A stretch of 9,624 bases of DNA from Flavobacteriales bacterium (lineage in GTDB: Bacteria > Bacteroidota > Bacteroidia > Flavobacteriales > BACL11), in NCBI GenBank assembly GCA_018695965.1, contig JABHQB010000113.1, forward strand, positions 1 through 9,624. The letters run 5' to 3'. Below are positions 1 to 8,424 of this stretch, piece after piece; position 1 is the stretch's first letter, and every line of letters begins with the position of its first letter. Under the pieces are notes generated by a model. That model did no database searches, was not told the origin of the DNA, and was given only the letters and a program-made list of their open reading frames with translations. The position numbers and the translations under genes were made by a program.

Positions 1-2864
1 CTGAAGAACAGATTGTAGAAAATGCTGAGAAAGTAAAAATTAGTATTCTGCATAATTATGCAGATTTACGGATTTCTACAATTGATAAATTTACTTATAA
101 TATTGTTCGAACTTTTTCTTCAGATCTGGATTTGTCGTACAATTTTGAATTAGAAATGGATAATTATAAAATTATTCAGCCTGTTGTATCCAACTTAATT
201 TCAAAAATGTCTTCAAAAGGAGGTGAACTTTCAGAAGCTCTTGTAAATTTTGCTTTGCAAAAAGCTGAAGATGGAAAGAGTACTAATATTGAAAAAGATT
301 TGGAAGAGTTTTCAAGAAATTTATTTAATGAGGGTGCTATTCCGTTTATTTCATTAAATAGTATTTCTGTATCTGATTGTTTAAAGGTTAAGGATCGATT
401 ACTAGATAAAAAGAAACAAATTGTAAAGTATGTAAAAAATCATTCGGACATGGTGCTTAAGTATTTTACTACTTTCGGATTTACAAAAGATCATTTTAAT
501 AGAGGAACCTATTTTAATCTTTTTACAAAATATCTTCAGGCTAGTGATGAAAGTAAATGGACCCCCTCAGATGCGCTTTTAAATAATATAAGACAAGATA
601 AATGGTATGCTGAATCAAAATCAGATGATATGAAAGATTTAGTAGAACTGCATAAAAACAAGTTCATTAACTTTATAGACGATTTATTAGTTCTGATTAA
701 AGATCTGAATACTACTCAATCTCTACTAACAAATATTTATTCAATAGCTGTTTTAAATGAATTGCTCTCAGAAGTAAATCAGTATAAGAAAGAACAAAAC
801 ATTGAACAAATTTCGGTTTTTAATAAAAAGATCCATGATGTAATTGTAAAACAACCATCACATTTTATTTATGAAAGAATTGGAGAGAGATACAATCATT
901 TTTTAATTGATGAATTCCAAGACACATCTTTGTTGCAATGGCAAAATCTACTCCCTCTTATTTCCGATTCAGTAGATTATGGTAGTTGTTTCATTGTGGG
1001 TGATGGTAAGCAATCTATTTACAGATGGAGAGGTGGAGAAGTTGAACAATTTATTGAAATTCCGGATATTTTTAAGGGAAACTCACTAAAAGAAAAAGCA
1101 GTCTGGGAAAATAAATTGAATACTCATTACATTGAAGATGAAAGTGAGAATCAGAATTACAGAAGTAGAAAGAAAATAATTGACTTTAATAATCTTTTTT
1201 TTCAGAATCTGAAGAATAATCTTTCAACAAATCTATCTAAAATTTATGATGGTTGTGCTCAGAATTCTGATTACGCAAAAGATGGTGGTTATGTGCATAT
1301 TGAACTTATAGATGATCAAAATGAAGGATTTAAAGAGAATATTGTTCAGAAAATGATTTCTGAGATAAATAAACTCACTTCAGAAAATGAATTTAATTTT
1401 AAAGACATTACTATTTTATGTAATAGCAGAAAAAGAGTTTCTTTAGTTGCTCAAAGGTTTTCTGAGAATAATATTCCTGTGGTATCAAATGAAGGGTTGA
1501 TAATTAATTCTTCAGAAAAAGTTAGGTTGTTGGTTGCTGTAATGAGATATCTGTTAGATAAAACAGATAATCTTTCGAAAGCAGCTATTTGCGAATATTT
1601 ACAATCTGAAACGCCAATTAATTACACTCTTCATGAAATAAATTTATTATTAAAGAAAGACGATGGATTTACAGATTTATTAAAGAAATATAATATTTCT
1701 CTTCCAACTGAGAAACTCCTCCGTTTACCAATTTATGAGTTATCTGAAAGATTAATTAAAAAGTTTAGAATTCCTGAAAACTCATATGTTTCCTTTTTCT
1801 TGGATGTGATACTTAAATTTTCTGAAAATAAAGGAAGTAATCTTTCAGAATTTTTACTTTGGTGGGAAGAGAAAAAAGAGTCAGAATCAATTGTTGTTCC
1901 AGAAGGAACTAATGCGGTTCAAGTTATGACAATCCATAAATCCAAAGGACTTGCTTTTAATATTGTGATGATTCCTTTCAATTGGGAAGGAGGTAGGAAA
2001 TATTCTGAAATTTGGGTGAACGCTTCCAAACAAACAAACAATAAATTAAATTCTACATTAATAAGAGGAAGTAAAAAATTAGAACTTTCCCAATTTTCGA
2101 ATGAATATCTAGAGGAAAAGAACTTAAGTTTTATGGATAATTTAAATAAATTGTATGTTGCAATGACTAGGACTGTTGAGAGATTATATATTTTTGCAAA
2201 AGAATATCCTTCTTCTATTTCTGATAGTTTCTTGTCTTCTGGAAAATTGAATGCATTCTTGCATTTATATGGAATTTCGGATATATTTATTGATGGAGAT
2301 CCTAATGAAAATCACACTGAAAAAGTACAGAAGAGAGTAAAAGTTTTTTCTACAACTTCCACTAAAAAAATAGAATGGGAAAAGGTAGTTTCTTTAAAAA
2401 GATCTTCAGAAAAATCCTGGGATTTAGACAATCAAAGTTCAGGAAAAGATTGGGGGAATTTGCTTCATCTAGCACTTTCAAGAGTAAATAATACAGATGA
2501 GATTGATATAGTGGTAGACGGGTTAGTTTCAGAAGGACTTTGTATTTGGAAAAATAAAGAGAAATTAAAGTCTGAGTTAGTTCGATTGTTAAGTCATCCT
2601 GATTTACAAGAGTTTTTTGACAAGAAATGGGAAGTAAAAAATGAGAAAGAAATTCTAACAAAAGAGGGGAGTTCTTATATTCCAGATAGGTTGTTGTTTT
2701 CTGAAAACACAACCATTATTCTTGACTATAAAACAGGATCCCCTCATTTTTCACACCATGATCAGATTAATAATTATGCATTTATTCTGTATGAAATGGG
2801 GTATGAAAATATTGAGAAATATCTGATTTATACAAATGAGGAACAATTAGTTCATAAAATATGA
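1..2864 (+). CDS. addA: AddA-type UvrD-family helicase-nuclease, 5' end outside window
   Basis: Superfamily 1A DNA helicase fused to a RecB-type nuclease; known relatives pair with AddB to unwind and resect double-strand breaks for RecA loading. The frame is open from the left edge (first full codon at base 3), and 953 residues are visible. Numbering from that codon: motif Ia ISTIDKF (24-30), motif II DEFQDT (303-308), motif III VGDGKQSIYRWRGG (332-345), motif IV NYRSR (385-389), motif V TIHKSKG (643-649), motif VI AMTR (720-723). The C-terminal nuclease has H822 (GNLLH), D895 (IPDR), DYKTG (908-912) and Q921/Y925, so it looks catalytically intact. Walker A must lie upstream. A TTG at 132 is not the start, because motif Ia lies before it in the same frame. 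The stop overlaps the next start as ATGA, indicating translational coupling. A RecB-like assignment is possible, but the AddB partner favours AddA. Confidence 0.9.
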   Translation, partial: EEQIVENAEKVKISILHNYADLRISTIDKFTYNIVRTFSSDLDLSYNFELEMDNYKIIQPVVSNLISKMSSKGGELSEALVNFALQKAEDGKSTNIEKDLEEFSRNLFNEGAIPFISLNSISVSDCLKVKDRLLDKKKQIVKYVKNHSDMVLKYFTTFGFTKDHFNRGTYFNLFTKYLQASDESKWTPSDALLNNIRQDKWYAESKSDDMKDLVELHKNKFINFIDDLLVLIKDLNTTQSLLTNIYSIAVLNELLSEVNQYKKEQNIEQISVFNKKIHDVIVKQPSHFIYERIGERYNHFLIDEFQDTSLLQWQNLLPLISDSVDYGSCFIVGDGKQSIYRWRGGEVEQFIEIPDIFKGNSLKEKAVWENKLNTHYIEDESENQNYRSRKKIIDFNNLFFQNLKNNLSTNLSKIYDGCAQNSDYAKDGGYVHIELIDDQNEGFKENIVQKMISEINKLTSENEFNFKDITILCNSRKRVSLVAQRFSENNIPVVSNEGLIINSSEKVRLLVAVMRYLLDKTDNLSKAAICEYLQSETPINYTLHEINLLLKKDDGFTDLLKKYNISLPTEKLLRLPIYELSERLIKKFRIPENSYVSFFLDVILKFSENKGSNLSEFLLWWEEKKESESIVVPEGTNAVQVMTIHKSKGLAFNIVMIPFNWEGGRKYSEIWVNASKQTNNKLNSTLIRGSKKLELSQFSNEYLEEKNLSFMDNLNKLYVAMTRTVERLYIFAKEYPSSISDSFLSSGKLNAFLHLYGISDIFIDGDPNENHTEKVQKRVKVFSTTSTKKIEWEKVVSLKRSSEKSWDLDNQSSGKDWGNLLHLALSRVNNTDEIDIVVDGLVSEGLCIWKNKEKLKSELVRLLSHPDLQEFFDKKWEVKNEKEILTKEGSSYIPDRLLFSENTTIILDYKTGSPHFSHHDQINNYAFILYEMGYENIEKYLIYTNEEQLVHKI

Positions 2865-5647
2865 AAGCATTTCTAGAAAAAATAGCAGAAAGATTAGTGA
2901 AAAAGTTTCCGGATTCAATGGAAAATGTAGCTGTAGTTTTACCTAGTAAAAGATCAGTTATTTTCCTAAAATACCATCTATCCAAATTAATTGATAAGCC
3001 AATCTTTTTGCCAAAGTTTTTTTCAATTGAAGAGTTTATTGAGGAACTTTCAGAGTATAGAGTTGTAGATAATTTATCTCTACAATTTTATTTGTATCAG
3101 AGTTATTTAGAGTCTCCACCAAGCCAGACGGATACATTTGAAAAATTTATGAGTTGGAGTAGTATGTTGCTTCATGATTTTAATGAGATTGATAGAAGTT
3201 TGATAGATGCAAAATCTGTTTTTACAAATCTGAAACAGGTAAAAGAATTAGAAAATTGGACTTTAGAAGATTGGAGTTTTAGTTCAGAAAATCTAACAGA
3301 TTCGCAAGAGCAATATGTTAGTTTTTATAATCAATTTTACAATTGGTATGTATCTTTCAATAAGATTCTTTCTGATAAGAAATTAGCTTATCAGGGAATG
3401 GCTTATAAAAAAGCTGCTTCAGAGATAGAGAATAAGAGTTTGGAATGGGAAAAAGTTTGGTTTGTTGGTTTAAACGCTCTTACATTATCCGAACAAAAAA
3501 TAATAGATAACTTAAAAAACAGAGATATTGCTAGAGTTTTTTGGGATGCAGATCAGTATTATTATAACAATTCAAATCATGAAGCAGGTGAGTTTTTAAG
3601 AGTACAAAGAAATAGGTGGAGAGAAATTGATTTTGAAGGTGTAGGAAATTATTTTGAGAAAGAAAAACAACAATTTAATATAATTGCATGTCCGAAAAAC
3701 ATATCTCAATCCAAAGTTGTTTCAGAACTTCTAAGTTCATTTTCAGAGAAAGATTTACAAGAAAGTAAAACAGCAGTTGTTTTGGCAGATGAAGGACTTT
3801 TGTACCCTGTACTAAATCATTTGCCATCAAATGTAAAGGATATAAATGTTACCATGGGGAGTCCTTTAAAAAACACTCCTTTTTATTCCTTTATAGATGT
3901 AATTTTTCAGATGCAAATCCGTACTGAAAACCACAAAAGAGATCTGTTTTACTATAAAGATGTACTGAATATTATCAATCACCCTTTGTTTTCATCTTTA
4001 GCATCTTTTAAAAATATACATAATCTTCAAAACAAAATTTCTAAGAAAAATAAGGTTTATATTTCCGTTGACTTTATAAAAAATGAATTGAAATCAGATT
4101 TTGAAAAAGTAAATCAGATTTTTATTTTTTGGAAAAATATTAATGAATCTCTTTCTTGTGTAAGGCAACTAATAATATTATTCCGAGAGAATTTATCAGG
4201 AAAGAAAAATAGTATAGAATCTGAAATATTATTTGCATTTAGTAAATCTTTTAATCTAATAAATAGTCTAATTTCAGAAAATAATTTTTTGGTTGAGATT
4301 AAAACCTTACATAGTATTTTCAGTCAATTATTATCAAAAGAAGTAATTCCATTTCAAGGAGAACCATTAAAAGGAATTCAGATTATGGGAATATTAGAAA
4401 GCAGGACACTTGATTTTAAGAATGTAATATTGTTAAGTGTAAATGAAGGACTCCTTCCACAGGGGAAAACATTAAATTCATTTATTCCTTACGATTTGAA
4501 AGTTCATTTTAAGATGCCAACTTATAGAGAAAGTGATGCGGTATTTTCCTATCATTTTTATAGGATTTTGCAAAGAGCAGAAAACGTTAATATTTTACAC
4601 AATACCGAATCAGACGATTTTGGAAGCGGTGAAAAAAGCAGGTTTATCACTCAACTTTTATCAGAATATAAAGGCAGAATAAATGAGTTTGTATTTGGAG
4701 GAGAAGAACTAGAATTTACAGATGATAAAGAAATAATAATTAAAAATTCTTCCTTACAAAAAGAAATTGAAAATTGGAGTAAATATGTATCTCCCTCATC
4801 TTTAAATAAGTACATAAATTGTAGCTTATCTTTTTATTATCATTATTTGGCAAAAATCAGGAAAGAAGATGAAGTTTCAGAATTTGCAGAAGCAAATAAT
4901 ATTGGAACTGCAATTCATGAGGCTTTAAATAAAATCTATCCGAAAGGTGTAATTACATCACAATCTGTAAATCAAATAAAAGAGGATCTTTTAAGAAAAG
5001 TAGAAGAGGAGTTTATTCAAGAAATGAAAGGGGAAGATGTGAGTAAAGGAAAAAACTATCTTTCATTAGAAATTTCGAAAAAACTTGCTCAGAATTTTGT
5101 AGAGTTTGAAGAAAGGCTTCTTAAGAAACTTAATTCCAGAGGAGGAACTTTAAATATTTTAGAATCGGAAGGAGAATTTGAGCATCAACTACAAGTTAAT
5201 CAAAAACCATTCACCATAAAAGGAAAGGTAGATAGGGTTGATGAAATGAATAATCAACTCAGAATTATTGACTATAAAACAGGAAAAGTAAGTAAATCTG
5301 ATGTTAGTATTCCAGATTTTAATGAGCTGTTAGAAAACCCAAATAAAGCAAAAGCATTTCAGCTATTAGTTTATGCCTATATCTATTTAAAAAACAATCC
5401 CCAATATTCCGATAGAGAAGTGATTGCAGGAAATTTCTCATTTAAGAATTTAAAAGAAGGACTTCTTACAGTTGCAAAAAGTATTAATAGAAAAAAAGAA
5501 ATAATCATTATTAACAAATCTGTTCTGAATAACGTAGAAGAGATAATAGCTGAAGTTATTGATAAAATAATGAATGAAGATTTTACAAAAACTACTGAAA
5601 TCAGTAGATGTAAATATTGTGATTATCGATCTATTTGTAATAGATAA
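2861..5647 (+). CDS. addB: AddB-type PD-(D/E)XK nuclease subunit with iron-sulfur cluster
   Basis: Second subunit of an AddAB-like end-processing complex, 928 residues. The N-terminus AVVLPSKRS (residues 24-32) occupies the helicase motif I position but lacks the GxGKT of a working Walker A. A helicase-like core follows, with the conserved AddB/RexB stretch GILESRTLDF (510-519) and VNEGLLP (527-533). The C-terminal nuclease has H686 (GTAIH), D791 (KVDRVD), DYKTG (804-808) and Q834/Y838. Four cysteines match the AddB 4Fe-4S staple: C654 just before the nuclease, and C917-x2-C920-x5-C926 at the extreme C-terminus. The start ATG overlaps the addA stop by four bases, and no alternative start fits better. 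Seen: the motifs and cysteines. Known from the family: the cluster pins the nuclease domain. Inferred: the subunit does not hydrolyse ATP itself, and both subunits cut DNA. Confidence 0.9.
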   Translation: MKAFLEKIAERLVKKFPDSMENVAVVLPSKRSVIFLKYHLSKLIDKPIFLPKFFSIEEFIEELSEYRVVDNLSLQFYLYQSYLESPPSQTDTFEKFMSWSSMLLHDFNEIDRSLIDAKSVFTNLKQVKELENWTLEDWSFSSENLTDSQEQYVSFYNQFYNWYVSFNKILSDKKLAYQGMAYKKAASEIENKSLEWEKVWFVGLNALTLSEQKIIDNLKNRDIARVFWDADQYYYNNSNHEAGEFLRVQRNRWREIDFEGVGNYFEKEKQQFNIIACPKNISQSKVVSELLSSFSEKDLQESKTAVVLADEGLLYPVLNHLPSNVKDINVTMGSPLKNTPFYSFIDVIFQMQIRTENHKRDLFYYKDVLNIINHPLFSSLASFKNIHNLQNKISKKNKVYISVDFIKNELKSDFEKVNQIFIFWKNINESLSCVRQLIILFRENLSGKKNSIESEILFAFSKSFNLINSLISENNFLVEIKTLHSIFSQLLSKEVIPFQGEPLKGIQIMGILESRTLDFKNVILLSVNEGLLPQGKTLNSFIPYDLKVHFKMPTYRESDAVFSYHFYRILQRAENVNILHNTESDDFGSGEKSRFITQLLSEYKGRINEFVFGGEELEFTDDKEIIIKNSSLQKEIENWSKYVSPSSLNKYINCSLSFYYHYLAKIRKEDEVSEFAEANNIGTAIHEALNKIYPKGVITSQSVNQIKEDLLRKVEEEFIQEMKGEDVSKGKNYLSLEISKKLAQNFVEFEERLLKKLNSRGGTLNILESEGEFEHQLQVNQKPFTIKGKVDRVDEMNNQLRIIDYKTGKVSKSDVSIPDFNELLENPNKAKAFQLLVYAYIYLKNNPQYSDREVIAGNFSFKNLKEGLLTVAKSINRKKEIIIINKSVLNNVEEIIAEVIDKIMNEDFTKTTEISRCKYCDYRSICNR

Positions 5648-5651
5648 ATTA

Positions 5652-5659
5652 TAACTTTG
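5652..5659 (+). promoter_or_regulatory. Possible -7 promoter element (TAACTTTG) before the metalloprotease gene
   Basis: TAACTTTG matches the Bacteroidota sigma factor -7 consensus TAnnTTTG exactly and lies in the 32-base gap between addB and the protease gene. The -33 TTG element is poor: the nearest TTG (5635-5637) is only 14 bases upstream, closer than usual. The leader would be very short (about 14 bases). It suggests that the protease is transcribed separately from addAB, but the match is short in AT-rich DNA. Confidence 0.4.
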
Positions 5660-5679
5660 TATTTCAATTTCTAACTATT

Positions 5680-8382
5680 ATGAGAAAATATATTTTTATA
5701 TTATTATTTGCGCCTTTCTTTAGCTTTTCACAGACACAGGAATGTGCGACAGTTCCTACACAATCACAGATTGATTACTTAACACAAACAAGAAGTGCTA
5801 GAGAAAATTGGGATGGACCTGAGATGATAATTAGCTTACCTGTTCAACATCATATAGTAAGAGAAACTAATGGAACAGGAGGTTTAGATCCTAATGACAT
5901 CCCTATTATTATGGGAATAATGAATACGTATTATGCAAATGCTAATATCTCTTTCTTTGATTGTGGAACGATTAATTATATTGATAATAGCAGCTATTAT
6001 AATTTTAATCAGTCACAAGAATCATCCGTTTGTGGAGCTAACGATGTAACAGATGTGATTAATATTTATTATTTTAATTCAGTTAGTAGTGGTAGTAGTT
6101 CATTATGTGGGTACGCGTATTTTCCAGGCGGGTCTTGGAAAAATAGAATCATAATGAATAATTCATGTGCACTTAATGGATCAACTTTGACACATGAATT
6201 AGGACATTACCTTTCTTTATATCACACTCATCAAGGATCTACTGGTTCTAACCCAGAACTAGTGAACGGAACAAATTGTACAACATCAGGAGATCAATTA
6301 TGTGATACCCCAGCAGATCCAACTTTATCAACTAGTACTGTCAATTCATCATGTCAATATACAGGAACATCTACAGATCCAAATGGGCAAACATATGTTC
6401 CAGACCCAACAAACATCATGTCTTATTCTAGAAAATCATGTAGAACTTTTTTGAGTGCAGGTCAATACAATCGAGCAAATTATAGTGCTATAAATGATAG
6501 AGGATATTTAAATTGCAATACGGTAGTTTATGGATGTACAGATCCTAATGCTATAAATTATAATCCTTTAGCTACAGTAGATGATGGTTCTTGTTCTTAT
6601 TGTATAACTACTTTACCATACAGTGAAGATTTTAATAATGGTATAGGCAGCTGGACAAATACTGGTTCTGCAGGTAATTGGATCTTAAATTCTGCAGGTA
6701 CTCCATCTAATAACACAGGTCCTACTAGTGGAAATTCAGGTTCTGGTAATTATATGTATATAGAATCTTCCTCACCAAATTATCCTAGTGTTGGACCATT
6801 TACACTAACAAGTGAGTGTTTTGATTTAAGTAATTCTACTAATCCTTCCTTATCTTTTTATTATAATATGTATGGAGCTGCGATAGGGACTTTAAATGTT
6901 TATGCAAATAGCAGTTTAATATGGTCATTAAGTGGAAATCAAGGACAAGGCTGGAATTTGGTTCAGATTCCATTAACCTCTGTTGGGAATACTCTCATCA
7001 TTGAATTTGAAGGTACAACAGGGTCTTCTTGGACTAGTGATATAGCTATTGATGATATAAATATAATTGGAATACAGCAGGTGAATGGATGTACAGATCC
7101 AAATGCTATAAATTATAATCCTAATGCAACGGTTGATGATGGATCGTGTATTTATCCTATTGTGGTAAGTGTTACTGGAAATAATTTAAGTTGCAATGGA
7201 GCAAATGACGGTTCTTGTTCAGTAGCTGTTTCTGGTGGACAGACACCATATACTTATTTATGGAATACTGGACAGACTACATCATCTATCAATAATCTAT
7301 CTGCAGGGACATATACTGTAACTGTAACAGATGATTCAGGACAAACACAGACAACTAGTTACACTATTACTGAACCATCAGCTATTACTATTATTTATTC
7401 TGTTACCAATGTTTCATTTGCTGGAGGAAATGATGGAGCTATAAACATTACTCCTTCTGGAGGAGTAACACCTTATTTGTATTATTGGAATACCAATCCT
7501 ACACAAACTACTCAGAGTATAAATAATCTGATTGCTGGAACATATACAGTTTGGGTTGTGGATGCGAATGGATGTATTGGCACTGTATTAATCACTATAA
7601 ATGAAAATATTTCTACAACCTGTGGAGCAATAACAGGAGTTAATTTAACAGATGTTATTCACGATAGAGCAACCTTTAATTGGGATAATATGAATATATC
7701 TTCATGTCAAGTAGATCAGATTAGAATTAGATATAGAGAGGTGGGAACTAATTCTTATTCAACAAAAACAATGGGAGTTCCAACTGGAAGTGGATGTAAT
7801 ACTTCTAATACTTCTAAGTTAGTTCTTGGATTAAGCCCAAGTACAACTTATGAATACGACTTTAAGATATGGTATTGTAACGCATCTGCAGTTAACTGGC
7901 ATGCTGGTGGAACATTTACTACATTACCATTATGTGATAATGTAATTAATGTGGTTCCTACACCAATCACTACTACTAAGACCCAATTCTGTTGGGACAG
8001 TGTTTCTACTTATGCATTTGTAAGATTACAATATAGAGAAAATGTACCAGGATCATCATTCTCTAATATTGGAGGTATGGGAGTTTTCTCCCCAATACTT
8101 TGTAAAGAAAAGAATGGATTAACTCCAGGATTAAGTTATAGAGTAATGTGGAGAACATGGTGTAATCCATCAGGAGGTCCTTACAGATCTCCAGTTTGGG
8201 ATGGACCTGTTATTTGGACCCAACCAACAAGTGTTAGAATTTCGGATTCAAATGAAGGTAGTTTATTAAAAGTAGTAGATATTTTAGGTAGGGAGGTTAA
8301 TCCAAATAAAGTTATTGACAATATCACTTTATTTTACATTTACTCTGATGGAAGTGTAGCAAGACGCATTTTTTTCAAATAA
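5680..8382 (+). CDS. Secreted M43-type metalloprotease with MAM, SprB-like and FN3-like modules
   Basis: Exported zinc protease of 900 residues. A Sec signal peptide (residues 1-17, probable cut SFS|QTQ) leads into an M43/pappalysin-like domain. It has the zinc site HELGHYLSLYH (172-182; ligands H172, H176, H182; E173 catalytic), the family-typical CDTPADP stretch, and a Met-turn at M247 (NIMSYS). Next come a 21-residue Cys-flanked module beginning GCTDPNAINYNP (285-305), a MAM-like jelly-roll (about 308-463), a second copy of the module (470-490), two SprB-like repeats (about 494-566 and 569-642), two FN3-like domains (about 649-747 and 753-846) and a short C-terminal tail (855-900) with VVDILGREV and FYIYSDG. 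The tail resembles type IX secretion sorting tails but is short. Probable role: extracellular or surface proteolysis; the substrate is unknown. HExxHxxGxxH is usual, but here the Gly is Ser179. The ATG follows directly after an AT-rich gap without a Shine-Dalgarno sequence. Confidence 0.88.
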   Translation: MRKYIFILLFAPFFSFSQTQECATVPTQSQIDYLTQTRSARENWDGPEMIISLPVQHHIVRETNGTGGLDPNDIPIIMGIMNTYYANANISFFDCGTINYIDNSSYYNFNQSQESSVCGANDVTDVINIYYFNSVSSGSSSLCGYAYFPGGSWKNRIIMNNSCALNGSTLTHELGHYLSLYHTHQGSTGSNPELVNGTNCTTSGDQLCDTPADPTLSTSTVNSSCQYTGTSTDPNGQTYVPDPTNIMSYSRKSCRTFLSAGQYNRANYSAINDRGYLNCNTVVYGCTDPNAINYNPLATVDDGSCSYCITTLPYSEDFNNGIGSWTNTGSAGNWILNSAGTPSNNTGPTSGNSGSGNYMYIESSSPNYPSVGPFTLTSECFDLSNSTNPSLSFYYNMYGAAIGTLNVYANSSLIWSLSGNQGQGWNLVQIPLTSVGNTLIIEFEGTTGSSWTSDIAIDDINIIGIQQVNGCTDPNAINYNPNATVDDGSCIYPIVVSVTGNNLSCNGANDGSCSVAVSGGQTPYTYLWNTGQTTSSINNLSAGTYTVTVTDDSGQTQTTSYTITEPSAITIIYSVTNVSFAGGNDGAINITPSGGVTPYLYYWNTNPTQTTQSINNLIAGTYTVWVVDANGCIGTVLITINENISTTCGAITGVNLTDVIHDRATFNWDNMNISSCQVDQIRIRYREVGTNSYSTKTMGVPTGSGCNTSNTSKLVLGLSPSTTYEYDFKIWYCNASAVNWHAGGTFTTLPLCDNVINVVPTPITTTKTQFCWDSVSTYAFVRLQYRENVPGSSFSNIGGMGVFSPILCKEKNGLTPGLSYRVMWRTWCNPSGGPYRSPVWDGPVIWTQPTSVRISDSNEGSLLKVVDILGREVNPNKVIDNITLFYIYSDGSVARRIFFK
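6532..6594 (+). repeat. First copy of GCTDPNA module in the metalloprotease
   Basis: A 21-codon module from G285 to C305, starting GCTDPNAINYNP and ending DDGSC. It sits between the M43 catalytic domain and the MAM-like domain. By hand alignment it matches the copy at 7087-7149 at 54 of 63 bases. The two cysteines and several Asp/Asn residues suggest a small disulfide-closed, perhaps calcium-binding, linker; that role is inference. Confidence 0.85.
7087..7149 (+). repeat. Second copy of GCTDPNA module in the metalloprotease
   Basis: Second 21-codon copy, G470 to C490, between the MAM-like domain and the first SprB-like repeat. Only residues 297 and 482 differ between copies (Leu versus Asn); the other base changes are synonymous. 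The two copies therefore bracket the MAM-like domain as matched linkers. Confidence 0.85.
7159..7377 (+). repeat. SprB-like repeat 1 in the metalloprotease
   Basis: About 73 residues (494-566) with the SprB-repeat pattern: LSCNGANDGS, GGQTPYTYLWNTGQTT, INNLSAGTYTVTVTD and a final ITEPS. Such beta-sandwich repeats are common in large secreted and adhesin proteins of Bacteroidota. Boundaries are approximate. Confidence 0.8.
7384..7605 (+). repeat. SprB-like repeat 2 in the metalloprotease
   Basis: About 74 residues (569-642) repeating the same pattern: GGNDGAINI, GGVTPYLYYWNTN, INNLIAGTYTVWVVDANGC and a closing ITINEN. Unlike repeat 1, it keeps the common VxDANGC ending but lacks the early Cys. 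Boundaries are approximate. Confidence 0.8.
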
Positions 8383-8387
8383 TTTTA
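8380..8387 (+). promoter_or_regulatory. Weak possible -7 element (TAATTTTA) before the lipoprotein gene
   Basis: TAATTTTA matches TAnnTTTG except at the last base. It begins 17 bases before CTAACTATTA (8397-8406), the same decamer found 19 bases after the start of the better element upstream of the protease gene (5671-5680). The parallel layout is the main reason to list it. No -33 TTG is evident, and the region is AT-rich enough for chance matches. Confidence 0.25.
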
Positions 8388-8424
8388 CTGTATTCGCTAA
8401 CTATTAATAAATAAGATAAATAAA

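Noticed and set aside
132..134. TTG as the start of the helicase gene
   Set aside because: The same frame is open back to base 3 and encodes ISTIDKF, the helicase motif Ia, before the TTG. The gene starts left of the window.
2362..2985. Two minus-strand open frames (2362-2712 and 2782-2985)
   Set aside because: They lie opposite the strongly conserved nuclease region of addA and the start of addB, and their translations show no domain or motif.
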